From: Conexibacter arvalis | GTDB taxonomy: Bacteria > Actinomycetota > Thermoleophilia > Solirubrobacterales > Solirubrobacteraceae | Assembly: GCF_014199525.1 (NCBI RefSeq) | Contig: NZ_JACHNU010000001.1 | Span: 1,590,182-1,654,181 of the forward strand | DNA: 64,000 bases | Direction: 5' to 3' | Shown here: positions 1-8,455 of the stretch, piece by piece | Layout: the number at the start of each line of letters is the position of its first letter | How positions within the stretch are numbered: position 1 is the first letter of the stretch | Notes under the pieces: model-generated | Told to the model about the DNA's origin: nothing | The model's database searches: none | The model's input: the letters and a program-made list of their open reading frames with translations, nothing else | Translations under genes and position numbers: made by a program

Positions 1-1
1 C

Positions 2-784
2 TACTCCGAGCGGATCGTCGACAGCTGCGGCGAGCAGCTCAGCGGCGAGCGCGCCTCGCTCGTCGGCGCCCGCGTCTTCGACGCCGACGACCCGCAAGAG
101 GTCCGCACGGTCGTCAACGGCGTCGCCGGCCCGGCGCTCAGAGCGGTGTCGCTCGAGGCCCGCGGCAGAGCCCGTGAGCTCCCGATCGGCCCCGGCGGCA
201 CCTTCCTCGCCGCCCTCGCCGGCTATCCGGAGGACAGCGGCGTCGAGGTCGAGCTGCGCTTTGCGAGCGGCCACGTCGAGCGTCATGCGTTCGGGCGCTC
301 GGATCGAGTCGTGCTCGACCCGGACGGCGGCCAGGCGTGGAAGACGTGGGCGCTCGGGATCGGCAACGACCGGCGCACCTGCGTCAGCTTCTCGCTCGCC
401 CGGATCAGCGACGAGAACATCATCAGTCCGCGCGCCTGCGGGGTGCTGCGGCGCGAGGGCCGCGAGCGCCGCGGCCATTTCTTCGCCGTCCGCCGGCTGG
501 TTCCCGGAACGCCGGCGGAGCCGCCCGGTCAGGGCTGGCGCGACCATCCGCCGCGGACGGCCGTCTGGGGAGCGGTCGGCGATGAGGTCGACGCCGTCGA
601 GGTCTCCGGCCCCGGCGGGCTCGAAGCGCGACCGGCGATCGGCGACTCGCGCGCCTTCCTCGCCGTCTTCGGCGGCGACGTCGACCCGGCGTCGCTGGCC
701 GTCACGCTCCGCTACGACGACGGGCGCGTCGTCCGCAGCAGAGGGAGCGTCAACCTCGTCGACAGAAGGATGCCGTTGAGATGA
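2..784 (+). CDS. Repeat-module protein, 5' end outside window
   Basis: I do not recognise a characterised family. The reading frame is open from base 2, so the start lies upstream of the window; about 260 codons are visible. It contains two copies of a beta-rich module: the first ends in a segment like VEVELRFASGHVERHAF and the second in LAVTLRYDDGRVVR, each followed by a small-residue turn. A central stretch has the pattern DPDGG..W......R..C, which recurs twice in the next gene. The TGA stop overlaps the next ATG (ATGA), so the two are translationally coupled. Two isolated Cys residues could form disulfides outside the cell, but no signal peptide is visible because the N-terminus is missing. 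An envelope role is inference. Confidence 0.75.
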   Translation, partial: YSERIVDSCGEQLSGERASLVGARVFDADDPQEVRTVVNGVAGPALRAVSLEARGRARELPIGPGGTFLAALAGYPEDSGVEVELRFASGHVERHAFGRSDRVVLDPDGGQAWKTWALGIGNDRRTCVSFSLARISDENIISPRACGVLRREGRERRGHFFAVRRLVPGTPAEPPGQGWRDHPPRTAVWGAVGDEVDAVEVSGPGGLEARPAIGDSRAFLAVFGGDVDPASLAVTLRYDDGRVVRSRGSVNLVDRRMPLR

Positions 785-2163
785 CCCGCCGCCCGCTGCT
801 CGTGCTGTCGTTCGTCGCCGCGCTCGCCGGCCTGCTCGTCGCGATCGCGCTGGCGCTGGCGATCCCGTCGACGCGCGACGCCGCCGCGGTCGCGGCCGGG
901 CAAGGCGATCCGCTGGCGCCCATTCCCCCGCGGTCCGTCGCCGCGGCCGACCCGGCCGACCCTGTCGTCGCGCCGGCGTTGCGCGAGCCGCCCGAGCTCG
1001 ACCTCGTGGTCCTGAGACCGGTCGCGCCGCCGCGCGTCGAGGCGACAGCGGCCGATCCGCTCGGCGGGCCGCGCTGGGCGGTGCGGACCTTCACCGCCGA
1101 CCGCTTCTCGCGGCGGCCGAACGGGCGCGGGCTGTATCGGATCGGCAAGCCGACGCTGTGTGCGCAGCTCGGCCGCGTGCTCGGCGGCAGATTCGGCTGG
1201 GTCGACGCCGCCAACCGCTGGCGGCCGGTCGCCTTCAGCTTCATCGCGGCTCCGATCGCCTGCATGCGCAGGGGCCAGGATCCGAGAGTCGAGCTGACGA
1301 CCCGCATCAGCGATCCTGCCGCGGGCTCCGCACGTCCGCTCAACACGGTCGTCTGGGGGATGGCGGGCGAGCCGGCGCGCGCCGTCGCGACGATCGGCGG
1401 CCGCCGTCTCCAGGCGGCCGAGACGGCGCACGGCGTCGTGCTGGCGGTCTCGCCGGCGAGCGAGCGCCATCCGGAAGGAGAGATCGAGCTGCGCTACCGC
1501 GACGGCCGCCGCAAGCTCGTCGGCGTCTCGCCGTTCGCGGAGGCCGTGCGGCACTACCGCCGCTCGACCGGCCGCGACGACGGCGGCGCGCGGCTGCTCG
1601 CCGATCCGAGCGACCCGTTCGCGGTCGACTACCGCATGCCCGACCCCGACGGCGGGCTGCCGTGGGGGATCGCCGTCGCGCGCAGACGCGACGGCGGCTG
1701 GTGCCGCGTCGGGATGGGCCGGATCGTCGGCGGCCGCGTCGGCGTCGTCGACCTGCGGCTCGGCACCTTCGGCGACACCTGGCCGGAGGCCGACTGCATC
1801 CGCTACCCGCACCCGCTGCCGGTTCCGACGGAGCGCAGGCCGCTGCGGGTCATGTACGGCGCCGGCTGGGGCGGCGGCCCTGCCGAGCCGGTGGAGGAGC
1901 GCATGTCGGCGTCGGAGGATCCGGCGCGGGTCGCGCGCCGGACGCTCGAGGGCCGCACGGTCGTCTCCGGCGTCGCCCATCCCGACGTCGTCTCGGTGAC
2001 GATCGCGACGCCGCGCGACGTCCGCACGATCACGCCGTCGAGACGGGCGCGCCTCTTCGCCGTGATCTACGACGGCGACTTCCCGACCGGCGAGATAGCG
2101 GTCAGCGCGCGGATGCGCGACGGCAGCGTCCACAGAGAGCCGCCGCTCCGAAGCTGGTTCTGA
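781..2163 (+). CDS. Membrane-anchored repeat-module protein
   Basis: A 460-aa protein of unknown function. Residues about 6-28 form a single hydrophobic segment after an Arg pair, so it is probably an N-terminally anchored extracellular protein. The rest repeats the module seen in the upstream gene: two copies of a G-x-PW...R...C....GRI.GGR.G stretch (near residues 95-145 and 290-330), each followed by a VxWG or VxYG turn and a V-rich beta module ending in a pattern like ELRYRDGRR or SARMRDGSV. The start is fixed by the ATGA overlap with the gene before. Paired Cys residues in the repeated stretches suggest disulfides. The two genes look like products of internal and tandem duplication; partner and substrate are unknown. 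Confidence 0.75.
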   Translation: MTRRPLLVLSFVAALAGLLVAIALALAIPSTRDAAAVAAGQGDPLAPIPPRSVAAADPADPVVAPALREPPELDLVVLRPVAPPRVEATAADPLGGPRWAVRTFTADRFSRRPNGRGLYRIGKPTLCAQLGRVLGGRFGWVDAANRWRPVAFSFIAAPIACMRRGQDPRVELTTRISDPAAGSARPLNTVVWGMAGEPARAVATIGGRRLQAAETAHGVVLAVSPASERHPEGEIELRYRDGRRKLVGVSPFAEAVRHYRRSTGRDDGGARLLADPSDPFAVDYRMPDPDGGLPWGIAVARRRDGGWCRVGMGRIVGGRVGVVDLRLGTFGDTWPEADCIRYPHPLPVPTERRPLRVMYGAGWGGGPAEPVEERMSASEDPARVARRTLEGRTVVSGVAHPDVVSVTIATPRDVRTITPSRRARLFAVIYDGDFPTGEIAVSARMRDGSVHREPPLRSWF

Positions 2164-2234
2164 GCGAGCGTTCCGGCCGCGCCGAAGCGCGCGCCTCACC
2201 GCCGCCCCGGCGGATGCCCGACCGGCGCGCGGGG

Positions 2235-2250
2235 TAGCGTCGGCGACATG
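2235..2250 (+). promoter_or_regulatory. Leaderless-type -10 box before permease gene
   Basis: TAGCGT at 2235-2240 is followed by 7 nt and then the ATG at 2248, with no Shine-Dalgarno sequence. This fits a -10 element that starts transcription at or next to the A of the start codon. The same spacing recurs at other genes in the window. Confidence 0.5.
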
Positions 2251-3687
2251 GGAGCGTTCAGGAGAGTGGTGCGCGCTCGCGCCGGGGCGCCGCGGCCGCC
2301 TCACGCCGGCGGGACGGCCGGAGTCGAGGCGGAGGTGCAGCAGCGCAGAGAGGCCGGGCTGAAGAAGGCGATCGGCCGCAACATGCTGCTGTTCTTCGTC
2401 GTCGGCGACGTGCTCGGCGCCGGCATCTACGCGCTGGTCGGCGAGGTCGGCGGCCGCGTCGGCGGCGCGATCTGGACCGCCTTCGGCGTCGCGCTCCTGC
2501 TCGCCTTCCTGACCGCCTTCGCCTACGCGGAGCTGGTGACGAAGTACCCGCGCGCGGCCGGCGCGGCGCTGTACGTCAACAAGGCCTTCCGGATGCCGTT
2601 CCTGACCTTCCTCGTCGCCTTCGCGGTGATGGCGTCGGGGATCACCTCGGCGGCGACGCTGTCGACCGCGTTCGGCGGCGACTACCTGAAGGAGTTCGTC
2701 TCGCTGCCCGGGGTGCTCGCCTCGCTGATCTTCATCGTCGTCGTCGCGCTCGTGAACTTCCGCGGCATCTCGGAGTCGGTCAAGGTCAACATCGCGCTGA
2801 CGTGCATCGAGCTGGCCGGCCTGCTGCTGATCGCCGTGATCGCCGCCGCGGCGGTCTTCAACGGCGACGGCGACACCGGGCGCGCGTTCGAGTTCAAGTC
2901 GGGCGAGACGGTCCCGATCGCGATCCTCGCCGGCGCCGCGCTCGCCTTCTACGCGCTGATCGGCTTCGAGGACTCGGTCAACGTCGCCGAGGAGACCGAG
3001 CATCCGCAGCGCGACTACCCGCGCGCGCTGTTCGGCGGCCTGCTCGCGGCCGGCGCGATCTACCTCGTCGTGACGGTGCTCGCCTCGATGGCGGTGCCGA
3101 CCGACCGGCTCGCCGGCTCCAGCGGCCCGCTGCTGGAGGTGGCGCAGGTCGGGCCGCTGTCGATCGACACGAAGATCTTCGCGCTGATCGCGCTGTTCGC
3201 GGTCGCCAACGGCGCGCTGATCAACATGATCATGGCCTCGCGGCTCGTCTATGGGATGAGCCGGGAGGGGATCGTGCCGCGCTTCTTCGGCGGGGTCCAC
3301 AGCGAGCGCCGGACGCCCCTGGCGGCAATCGTCTTCACGACCGCGCTCTGCATGGTCCTGATCGCGATCGGGACGCTCGAGAAGCTCGCCGACACGACCG
3401 TGACGCTCCTGCTGTGCGTCTTCATCCTCGTCAACGTCTCCGTGCTCGTCCTGCGCAGAGACCGCGTCGAGCACGACCACTTCCACGCGCCCGCCGTCAT
3501 CCCGGTGGTCGGCGCGATCATCTGCGCGACGCTGCTGACCCAGCAGCCGACCTCGACCTTCCCCTTCGCCGGCGGGCTGATGCTGCTCGGCGTCGTCCTC
3601 TACTTCGTCAGCCGCGCCGCGACCGGCCCGGTCTCCGTCGACACCGCAGTGCTGGAGAAGGTCGAGGCGCCGGGGGAGGAGCGGTAG
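2248..3687 (+). CDS. APC-family amino acid permease
   Basis: A 479-aa integral membrane transporter of the amino acid-polyamine-organocation superfamily, predicted to import amino acids with a cation. The N-terminal 45 residues are cytoplasmic and basic. Transmembrane helix 1 begins near residue 46 and carries the family motif region GDVLGAGIYAL; about 12 hydrophobic segments follow, and helix 6-8 carries the conserved IGFEDSVNVAEE stretch typical of cationic amino acid transporter-like members. The ATG at 2248 is chosen because a TAGCGT box lies 7 nt upstream; there is no clear ribosome binding site. It converges on the sigma factor gene with a 15-nt gap. The substrate cannot be assigned from sequence. 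Confidence 0.88.
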   Translation: MGAFRRVVRARAGAPRPPHAGGTAGVEAEVQQRREAGLKKAIGRNMLLFFVVGDVLGAGIYALVGEVGGRVGGAIWTAFGVALLLAFLTAFAYAELVTKYPRAAGAALYVNKAFRMPFLTFLVAFAVMASGITSAATLSTAFGGDYLKEFVSLPGVLASLIFIVVVALVNFRGISESVKVNIALTCIELAGLLLIAVIAAAAVFNGDGDTGRAFEFKSGETVPIAILAGAALAFYALIGFEDSVNVAEETEHPQRDYPRALFGGLLAAGAIYLVVTVLASMAVPTDRLAGSSGPLLEVAQVGPLSIDTKIFALIALFAVANGALINMIMASRLVYGMSREGIVPRFFGGVHSERRTPLAAIVFTTALCMVLIAIGTLEKLADTTVTLLLCVFILVNVSVLVLRRDRVEHDHFHAPAVIPVVGAIICATLLTQQPTSTFPFAGGLMLLGVVLYFVSRAATGPVSVDTAVLEKVEAPGEER

Positions 3688-3702
3688 CGGGGGCGCCGCC
3701 GC

Positions 3703-5337
3703 TCAGCGTCCCCGCGCCAGCTCCCCGCGCCGCGCGGCGAGATGGGCGCGCACCGCCTCGTTGCGGGAGAGCGCGAGCGCGCGGTCGTAGGCGGCGAGCG
3801 CCTCCTCCTCGCGCGCCAGCGCGCGCAGCAGCTCGGCGCGCGCGAGGTGAGGCTGAGGGCTGTGCGGCAGCGCCTGCTCGACCCCGTCGAGCAGCGGCAG
3901 CGCGGCGGCGGGCCCGTCGGCCTCGCTGACCGCGACCGCGCGCGCCAGCCGCACCGCCGGCGTCGGCTTGACCGCCTCCAGCTGCCCGTACAGCGCCGCG
4001 ATCGCCGGCCAGTCGGTCGCCGCCGCGGTCGCGGCGCGGTCGTGCTCGGCCGCGATCCGCGCCTCCAGCAGGTAGGGGCCGGGAGCGGCCGCATCCGCCG
4101 CCGCGCCGGCGCCGCGTGCCGCCGCACGCGCGCCGCGTGCCGCCGCGCCCGCGCCGCGTGCCGCCGCGCCCGCGCCGCGTGCCGCCGCGCCCGCGCCGCG
4201 TGCCGCCGCGCCCGCGATGCTCGCTGCCGCGACCGCTTCCAGCTCCGCCGCGCGCAGCAGCGCGAGGCCCTCCGCGATCTCGTCGCGCCGCCACCGCGTC
4301 CGGTCCTGGTCGGGCAGGCGCACGAGCCGGCCGCGGGCGTCGACGCGGGCGTCGCGGCGGGCGTGCTGGAGGACGGTCAGCGCGAGCAGCGCGGTCGCCT
4401 CCGGCTCGCCGGGGAGCAGCTCGCGCAGCAGCCGCGCCAGTCCGATCGCCTCGGCGCACAGCTCCGCCCGCACGACGCGCGGACCGCTCGACGGCAGATG
4501 CCCCTCGGTGAACAGCAGGTAGACGACGGCGAGGACGCTGCCGAGGCGCGCCGGCAGCTCGTCGCCGACCGGGACGCGGTAGGGGATCCCGCTGGCGGCG
4601 ATCTTGCGCTTGGCGCGCGTGAGGCGGGCGGCCATCGTCGCCTCGGAGACGAGCAGCAGCCGGGCGACGGCGCGTGTCGGCAGGCCGGCGACGTAGCGCA
4701 GTGTCAGCGCGAGGCGGGCCTCCGGGGCGAGCGCCGGGTGGCAGCTGGTGAAGATCAGCCGCAGCCGCTCGTCGGGAATCGCCTCCTGCTCCTCCTCGAC
4801 CTGTTCGCCGAGCCCGCTCACGCCAGGTGGCGGCGCGCCGGCGGCGCCCGCGACACCTGGCGCGGAGCCGGCAGCCGCTGCGGCCGCCGCGCCGCCGTCC
4901 TCGTCGACGATCAGCAACGGCAGCGTCCGCGCCTCGGTCCCGGCCCGCCGCAGCCGGTCGCGCGCACGCCGGCGCGCGACCGTCAGCAGCCAGCCGGCCG
5001 GGTTGGCCGGGCGGCCGTCGCGCGGCCACTGCCGCAACGCCGCCTCCCACGCCTCCTGCAGCGCCTCCTCGGCGAGCCCGAAGTCGCGCAGCTCGCGCAC
5101 GAGCAGCGCCAGCAGCCGCGCCGCGTGCTCGCGGTAGAGCGCGTCGAGCGGCGGCGACGGAGCCGCGCCCGCGCCACCGCCCGCGCTCGCGCCGCGGCCC
5201 GCGCTCGCGCCGCGGCCCGCGCCCGCGCCGCGGCCCGCGCCCGCGCCCGCGCCGCCGCCGGCGCCCGCGCTCGCGCCGCCCCCGCGCTCGCGGCCGTCAC
5301 CGGAGCCGCGGCTGCCGGTGTCGGCCGCCGGGCTCAC
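3703..5337 (-). CDS. ECF42-type RNA polymerase sigma factor with TPR-like tail
   Basis: A 544-aa sigma-70 family factor. Residues 1-60 are a Gly/Ala/Arg low-complexity tail, sigma region 2 starts near residue 63 (LDALYREHAARLLALLVREL) and region 4 carries a helix-turn-helix (LPTRAVARLLLVSEATMAARL). A long C-terminal extension with TPR-like helices (WPAIAALYGQLEAVKPTPA, LARAELLRALAREEEALAAYDRAL) is the hallmark of the ECF42 group, which is coupled to DGPF/YCII proteins instead of an anti-sigma factor. The GTG start at 5337 overlaps the stop of the YCII gene (GTGA), giving translational coupling. A five-copy 21-bp minisatellite sits between the sigma domain and the TPR tail. It probably transcribes its own operon from the box at 5761-5787. 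Confidence 0.85.
   Translation of the reverse strand: MSPAADTGSRGSGDGRERGGGASAGAGGGAGAGAGRGAGAGRGASAGRGASAGGGAGAAPSPPLDALYREHAARLLALLVRELRDFGLAEEALQEAWEAALRQWPRDGRPANPAGWLLTVARRRARDRLRRAGTEARTLPLLIVDEDGGAAAAAAAGSAPGVAGAAGAPPPGVSGLGEQVEEEQEAIPDERLRLIFTSCHPALAPEARLALTLRYVAGLPTRAVARLLLVSEATMAARLTRAKRKIAASGIPYRVPVGDELPARLGSVLAVVYLLFTEGHLPSSGPRVVRAELCAEAIGLARLLRELLPGEPEATALLALTVLQHARRDARVDARGRLVRLPDQDRTRWRRDEIAEGLALLRAAELEAVAAASIAGAAARGAGAAARGAGAAARGAGAAARGARAAARGAGAAADAAAPGPYLLEARIAAEHDRAATAAATDWPAIAALYGQLEAVKPTPAVRLARAVAVSEADGPAAALPLLDGVEQALPHSPQPHLARAELLRALAREEEALAAYDRALALSRNEAVRAHLAARRGELARGR
4111..4215 (-). repeat. Five-copy 21-bp coding minisatellite in sigma factor
   Basis: Five head-to-tail 21-bp units (starting at 4111, 4132, 4153, 4174 and 4195), four of them identical or nearly so, encode a seven-residue repeat of the AAARGAG type inside the sigma factor. 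The unit length is a multiple of three, so copy-number change keeps the frame. The repeat lies in the linker between the sigma-4 domain and the C-terminal TPR-like region. Confidence 0.85.
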
Positions 5338-5705
5338 TCCGCGCGCTGGTCGTCGGTGATGATCGCCCGCACCTCGACCGTTCTCACCGGCAGCGCCTTG
5401 GCGTACTCGAGCGCCTCGTCGAGGTCGCGCGCCTCGACGATGTAGAAGCCGCCGAGATGCTCGGCCAGCTCGGCGAACGGCCCGTCGGTGACGACCCCGT
5501 CGGCGGCGGTGTCGTCGGCCTTGCGCACGGTCGTCGCGGTCGCCGCCAGCGCGAGCTCGTGCCCGCCGCGCTCGGCACCGCGCGACTCGAGCAGCGTGCT
5601 GAAGTCGCCGTGCTGGCGGTAGACCGCGGCTCTCTCGGCGTCGCTCGCCCGCTCCCACTGCGTGTCGAAGTCGGCGTCCTGGTACATCAGCAGCGCGTAC
5701 AGCAT
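5334..5705 (-). CDS. YCII-related (DGPF) protein, sigma factor partner
   Basis: A 123-aa protein of the YCII/DGPF family. The defining motif is present as TDGPFAELAEHLGGFYIVE around residues 70-90, and the start MLYALLMYQ is typical of the family. Biochemical function is unsettled for the family; members are almost always encoded next to an ECF42 sigma factor, as here, and are its main known targets. A ribosome binding site (GAGAGGAG) precedes the ATG at 5705, and the stop overlaps the GTG start of the sigma gene. An ECF42-like promoter lies about 55-80 nt upstream of the ATG. Confidence 0.88.
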   Translation of the reverse strand: MLYALLMYQDADFDTQWERASDAERAAVYRQHGDFSTLLESRGAERGGHELALAATATTVRKADDTAADGVVTDGPFAELAEHLGGFYIVEARDLDEALEYAKALPVRTVEVRAIITDDQRAE

Positions 5706-5760
5706 GGTGCTCCTCTCGAACCGTCTCGTCGTCGCTCGTGCGACGACCGTACGCGATGGT

Positions 5761-5787
5761 GTCGCGCGAGCGGGCGGGAAATCGACA
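5761..5787 (-). promoter_or_regulatory. Candidate ECF42 promoter (TGTCGA-N17-CGAC)
   Basis: Read on the minus strand, TGTCGA (5787-5782) is separated by 17 nt from CGAC (5764-5761), directly upstream of the YCII-sigma operon. From memory, ECF42 promoters have a TGTCGA -35 region and a short CGA/TC -10 region. The match suggests the sigma factor drives its own operon. A 5' leader of roughly 50 nt would remain before the ATG. Confidence 0.55.
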
Positions 5788-5850
5788 GCGCGACCGAGCG
5801 CAGACGCGCCAGGTTCGCACCGTGGCCCCTGCGCCGGCCGGCCCCGTCGC

Positions 5851-7485
5851 CTACGCGTAGACGTCGGGCAGGTCGTTCTCGAACAGGATCACGTCGCCGG
5901 CGCGGGTCAGCTCGGCGAGCTTCGCGTGGGCGGCGGGGCCGTCGGGGAGGGTGAGGATCCGCTCGTCGGGGGCGCCGGCGGCGCGCATCCCGGCGGCGAC
6001 GTCGGCGCCGCGCGGGCCGATCAGGATCGCGACGTCGGCGACCTCGGCGGCGAGCGCGCCGAGTCGGCGGTTCTCCTCCTGCTCGCGCTCGCCCAGCTCG
6101 ACCATGCCCGGGGTGACGAGCAGCCGCCGCGCGGCGGGGTGGTCGCGCAGGACGCCGAGCGCGGCGGCGGCGCCCTCGGGGTTGGCGTTGTAGGAGTCGT
6201 CGATCACGACGACGCCGGCCGCTCTGTTGACGATCGGCGCGAGGCGGTGGTCGGGCGGCGCGACGCGGCCGAGCGCGCGGGCGACGTCGTTCAGCGCCAG
6301 CCCCTCGCCGACGCCGACCGCCGCGGCCGCGAGCAGGTTGGCGACGTTGTGCTCGCCGAGCAGTCTCGCGCGCACCTCGGCGCGCCCCTCCTCCGAGCCG
6401 GCGACGCCCGCTCTGACGACGAGCGCAAAGCGGGTGCGGCCCTCCTCCATCCGCACGTCCTCGGCCCACAGGTCGGCCTCGGGGTGGGGGGCGGGGGCGA
6501 ACAGCAGCACGCGGCCGGCGGCGCGGGTGCGGGCGACCCGCAGCGTCCGCTCGTCGTCGGCGCGCGTGACGAACAGCCCGCCGTCGGCGGGGATCGCGTC
6601 GGCCAGCTCGCCCTTCGCCTGCTCGGTCACGTCGAGCGAGCCGAACCGCTCCAGGTGGGCGGGGCCGATCGCCGTCAGCACGCCGACGCGCGGGTGGACC
6701 AGCTCGCACAGCTCGCGCACGTCGCCGGTGCGGTAGGCGCCCATCTCGACGACGAACGACTGGTGCTGCGGCAGCAGCCCCTCGTTGATCGCGCGGACGA
6801 CGCCGAGCGTGCTGTTGAACGACGCCGGCGTCGGGTACGACGGGCCGAGCAGGTCGAGCACGGCCGTGACGCACGCCTTCGTCGTCGTCTTGCCGTAGGA
6901 GCCGGTGATGCCGACGACCAGCGGTCTGACGTCGCGCAGCCGCTGCTGCGCTCTGTTGAGGAAGCGCTGGTTGTCGGCCTTCTGGACCGGTCTCAGCAGC
7001 GTGTTCGCGACGCCGGCGAGCAGCCACGGCGCCAGCAGCAGCTCGAGCGCCCCGACCGCGCCGACGACGCCCGGCGCCCAGATCCCGTCGCCGCCGAGCG
7101 CGACGACGAGCGCGAGCGGGATCGCGGCGAGCGCCAGCTGCAGGCCGAACAGCCGTCTCGCGCGCGGCGTGAAGACGAGCGGCTTGATCTGCTCGCGGCT
7201 CCACACCATCCGCGCGGCGCGGGCGGCGAGCGCGAGCAGCGTGACGGCGAGCACGACGCCGAGCGCGCCGTTGGCGTCGGCGGCCAGCGCGCTCGCGATG
7301 CTGGCGACGAGCACGAGGCCGGCCTCCGGCAGCGCGAGCCGCACGCCGTATGCCTGCGACACCCACAGGTAGAGCCGTCTCGGCTCGTAGTGCTCCTGCT
7401 GGAAGACGTGCAGCAGCACGTGGCTGGCGCCGGCCATCGCGACGAGCGCCGCGACCGCGACGATCGCGGAGGTGAGCACGGTCAC
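5851..7485 (-). CDS. Membrane-anchored MurF-like Mur ligase
   Basis: A 544-aa protein joining an N-terminal membrane region to a complete Mur ligase. Residues 1-165 hold about five hydrophobic segments. The ATP-binding loop is GITGSYGKTTT at 192-202, the central domain carries IGPAHLERFGS, and the C-terminal domain carries VVIDDSYNANPEG, a MurF signature. MurF proper is soluble, about 450 aa, and adds D-Ala-D-Ala to UDP-MurNAc-tripeptide. Here the membrane region suggests action on a lipid-linked or membrane-proximal substrate. Its GTG start overlaps the stop of the upstream hydrolase gene, and two Ddl homologues are divergent, so a cell-wall ligase role is likely. The exact substrate is inference. 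Confidence 0.82.
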   Translation of the reverse strand: MTVLTSAIVAVAALVAMAGASHVLLHVFQQEHYEPRRLYLWVSQAYGVRLALPEAGLVLVASIASALAADANGALGVVLAVTLLALAARAARMVWSREQIKPLVFTPRARRLFGLQLALAAIPLALVVALGGDGIWAPGVVGAVGALELLLAPWLLAGVANTLLRPVQKADNQRFLNRAQQRLRDVRPLVVGITGSYGKTTTKACVTAVLDLLGPSYPTPASFNSTLGVVRAINEGLLPQHQSFVVEMGAYRTGDVRELCELVHPRVGVLTAIGPAHLERFGSLDVTEQAKGELADAIPADGGLFVTRADDERTLRVARTRAAGRVLLFAPAPHPEADLWAEDVRMEEGRTRFALVVRAGVAGSEEGRAEVRARLLGEHNVANLLAAAAVGVGEGLALNDVARALGRVAPPDHRLAPIVNRAAGVVVIDDSYNANPEGAAAALGVLRDHPAARRLLVTPGMVELGEREQEENRRLGALAAEVADVAILIGPRGADVAAGMRAAGAPDERILTLPDGPAAHAKLAELTRAGDVILFENDLPDVYA

Positions 7486-8348
7486 GGCCGCGCGCCCGCT
7501 CTCGCGTCCGCGTCAGCGCCGCCGACGGCTGCGCCGCCGCGTCTGCCGCCCTGCGTCAGGAAGTGCGCCGCGACGACGTTGAACTGGCCGGCCTGCTCGG
7601 CGTAGGCGTAGTGGCCGCCGCCTCTCAGCACGACGAGGCCGGCGCCCGGGATCTCGCGCTCCATCTTCTCCGCCATCCACATCGGCGTGTCGTCGTCTCT
7701 GTCGCCCCACATCAGCAGCGTCGGCGCCGAGACCTGCGGCAGGCGGGGCGAGAGGTCCTCGGCGAGCACGTTGCGCAGCGTGCCGCGCAGCGCCTCGGGG
7801 GCGGCGAGCCAGTCGGCCGAGGCGACTCTGCCGCGGATGCTCTCCTGCAGCTTCCTGCCGGGCGCGCCGCCGACCTTGGCCGCGGCCTTGCCGACCTTCG
7901 CCATCCCGACCTTGCCGTAGTAGGCGGCTCTCCGTCTCGGCTTGATGCCGGCGGCGCCGGTGAAGACCATCCGCTCGACGCGGTCGCGGCTGTCGGGCTC
8001 GGTCGCGAGCACGAGCGCGATCGCGGCGCCGCGCGAATGGCCGATCAGCGCGAAGCGGCCGATCCCCAGCGCGTCGGCCAGCTTGACGACGAAGCGGGCG
8101 TAGTCGGCGTTGGTCCACGCGCCCGGGACCATGTCCGATCTGCCGTGGCCGGGGAGATCGGGCGCGATCAGCTCGACCTGGTCGCGGAGGCCGGCGAGGA
8201 TCGAACCGAGCGCCTCGATGTGCGCGCCCCAGCCGTGCAGCACGATCACGACCGGGGGATCGGCGATCCCGGCCGGTCTGGTGCGCGCGACGCGCACGCG
8301 GAGGCCGTCGACGGTGACGGTGGAGGTCGTCTCGGAGGGTGCCGGCAC
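7482..8348 (-). CDS. Alpha/beta hydrolase
   Basis: A 288-aa alpha/beta-fold hydrolase. The oxyanion segment HGWG is at residues 38-41, the nucleophile elbow GHSRG at 103-107 (Ser105), the acid lies in the WGDRDDDTP segment and the catalytic His in GGGHYAYAEQ near the C-terminus. I chose the GTG at 8348 because an upstream in-frame extension would run through the intergenic region and overlap the start of the divergent ligase. It is coupled to the MurF-like gene by a GTGA overlap. The substrate is unknown; the setting suggests an ester or amide in cell-envelope metabolism, which is inference only. Confidence 0.82.
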   Translation of the reverse strand: MPAPSETTSTVTVDGLRVRVARTRPAGIADPPVVIVLHGWGAHIEALGSILAGLRDQVELIAPDLPGHGRSDMVPGAWTNADYARFVVKLADALGIGRFALIGHSRGAAIALVLATEPDSRDRVERMVFTGAAGIKPRRRAAYYGKVGMAKVGKAAAKVGGAPGRKLQESIRGRVASADWLAAPEALRGTLRNVLAEDLSPRLPQVSAPTLLMWGDRDDDTPMWMAEKMEREIPGAGLVVLRGGGHYAYAEQAGQFNVVAAHFLTQGGRRGGAAVGGADADARAGARP

Positions 8349-8438
8349 GACGGCCAAATGTAACCAACCCAACTGGTAGGCAACATTTTCCGACGCGACG
8401 GCGCAGCCGACGGGCCGCGTGCCGGCGGGGCCACCGAC

Positions 8439-8455
8439 TACCCTTCCGCCCCATG
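8439..8455 (+). promoter_or_regulatory. Leaderless-type -10 box before first ddl homologue
   Basis: TACCCT at 8439-8444 is followed by 8 nt and the ATG at 8453, with no Shine-Dalgarno sequence. A locally AT-richer stretch at about 8355-8395 lies between this start and the divergent hydrolase start and probably holds upstream promoter elements for both genes. Confidence 0.4.

Noticed and set aside
3742-5445. A 567-codon plus-strand frame opposite the sigma factor
   Set aside because: It is the antisense of the sigma factor and YCII genes; the sigma frame has clear domains and this one has none.
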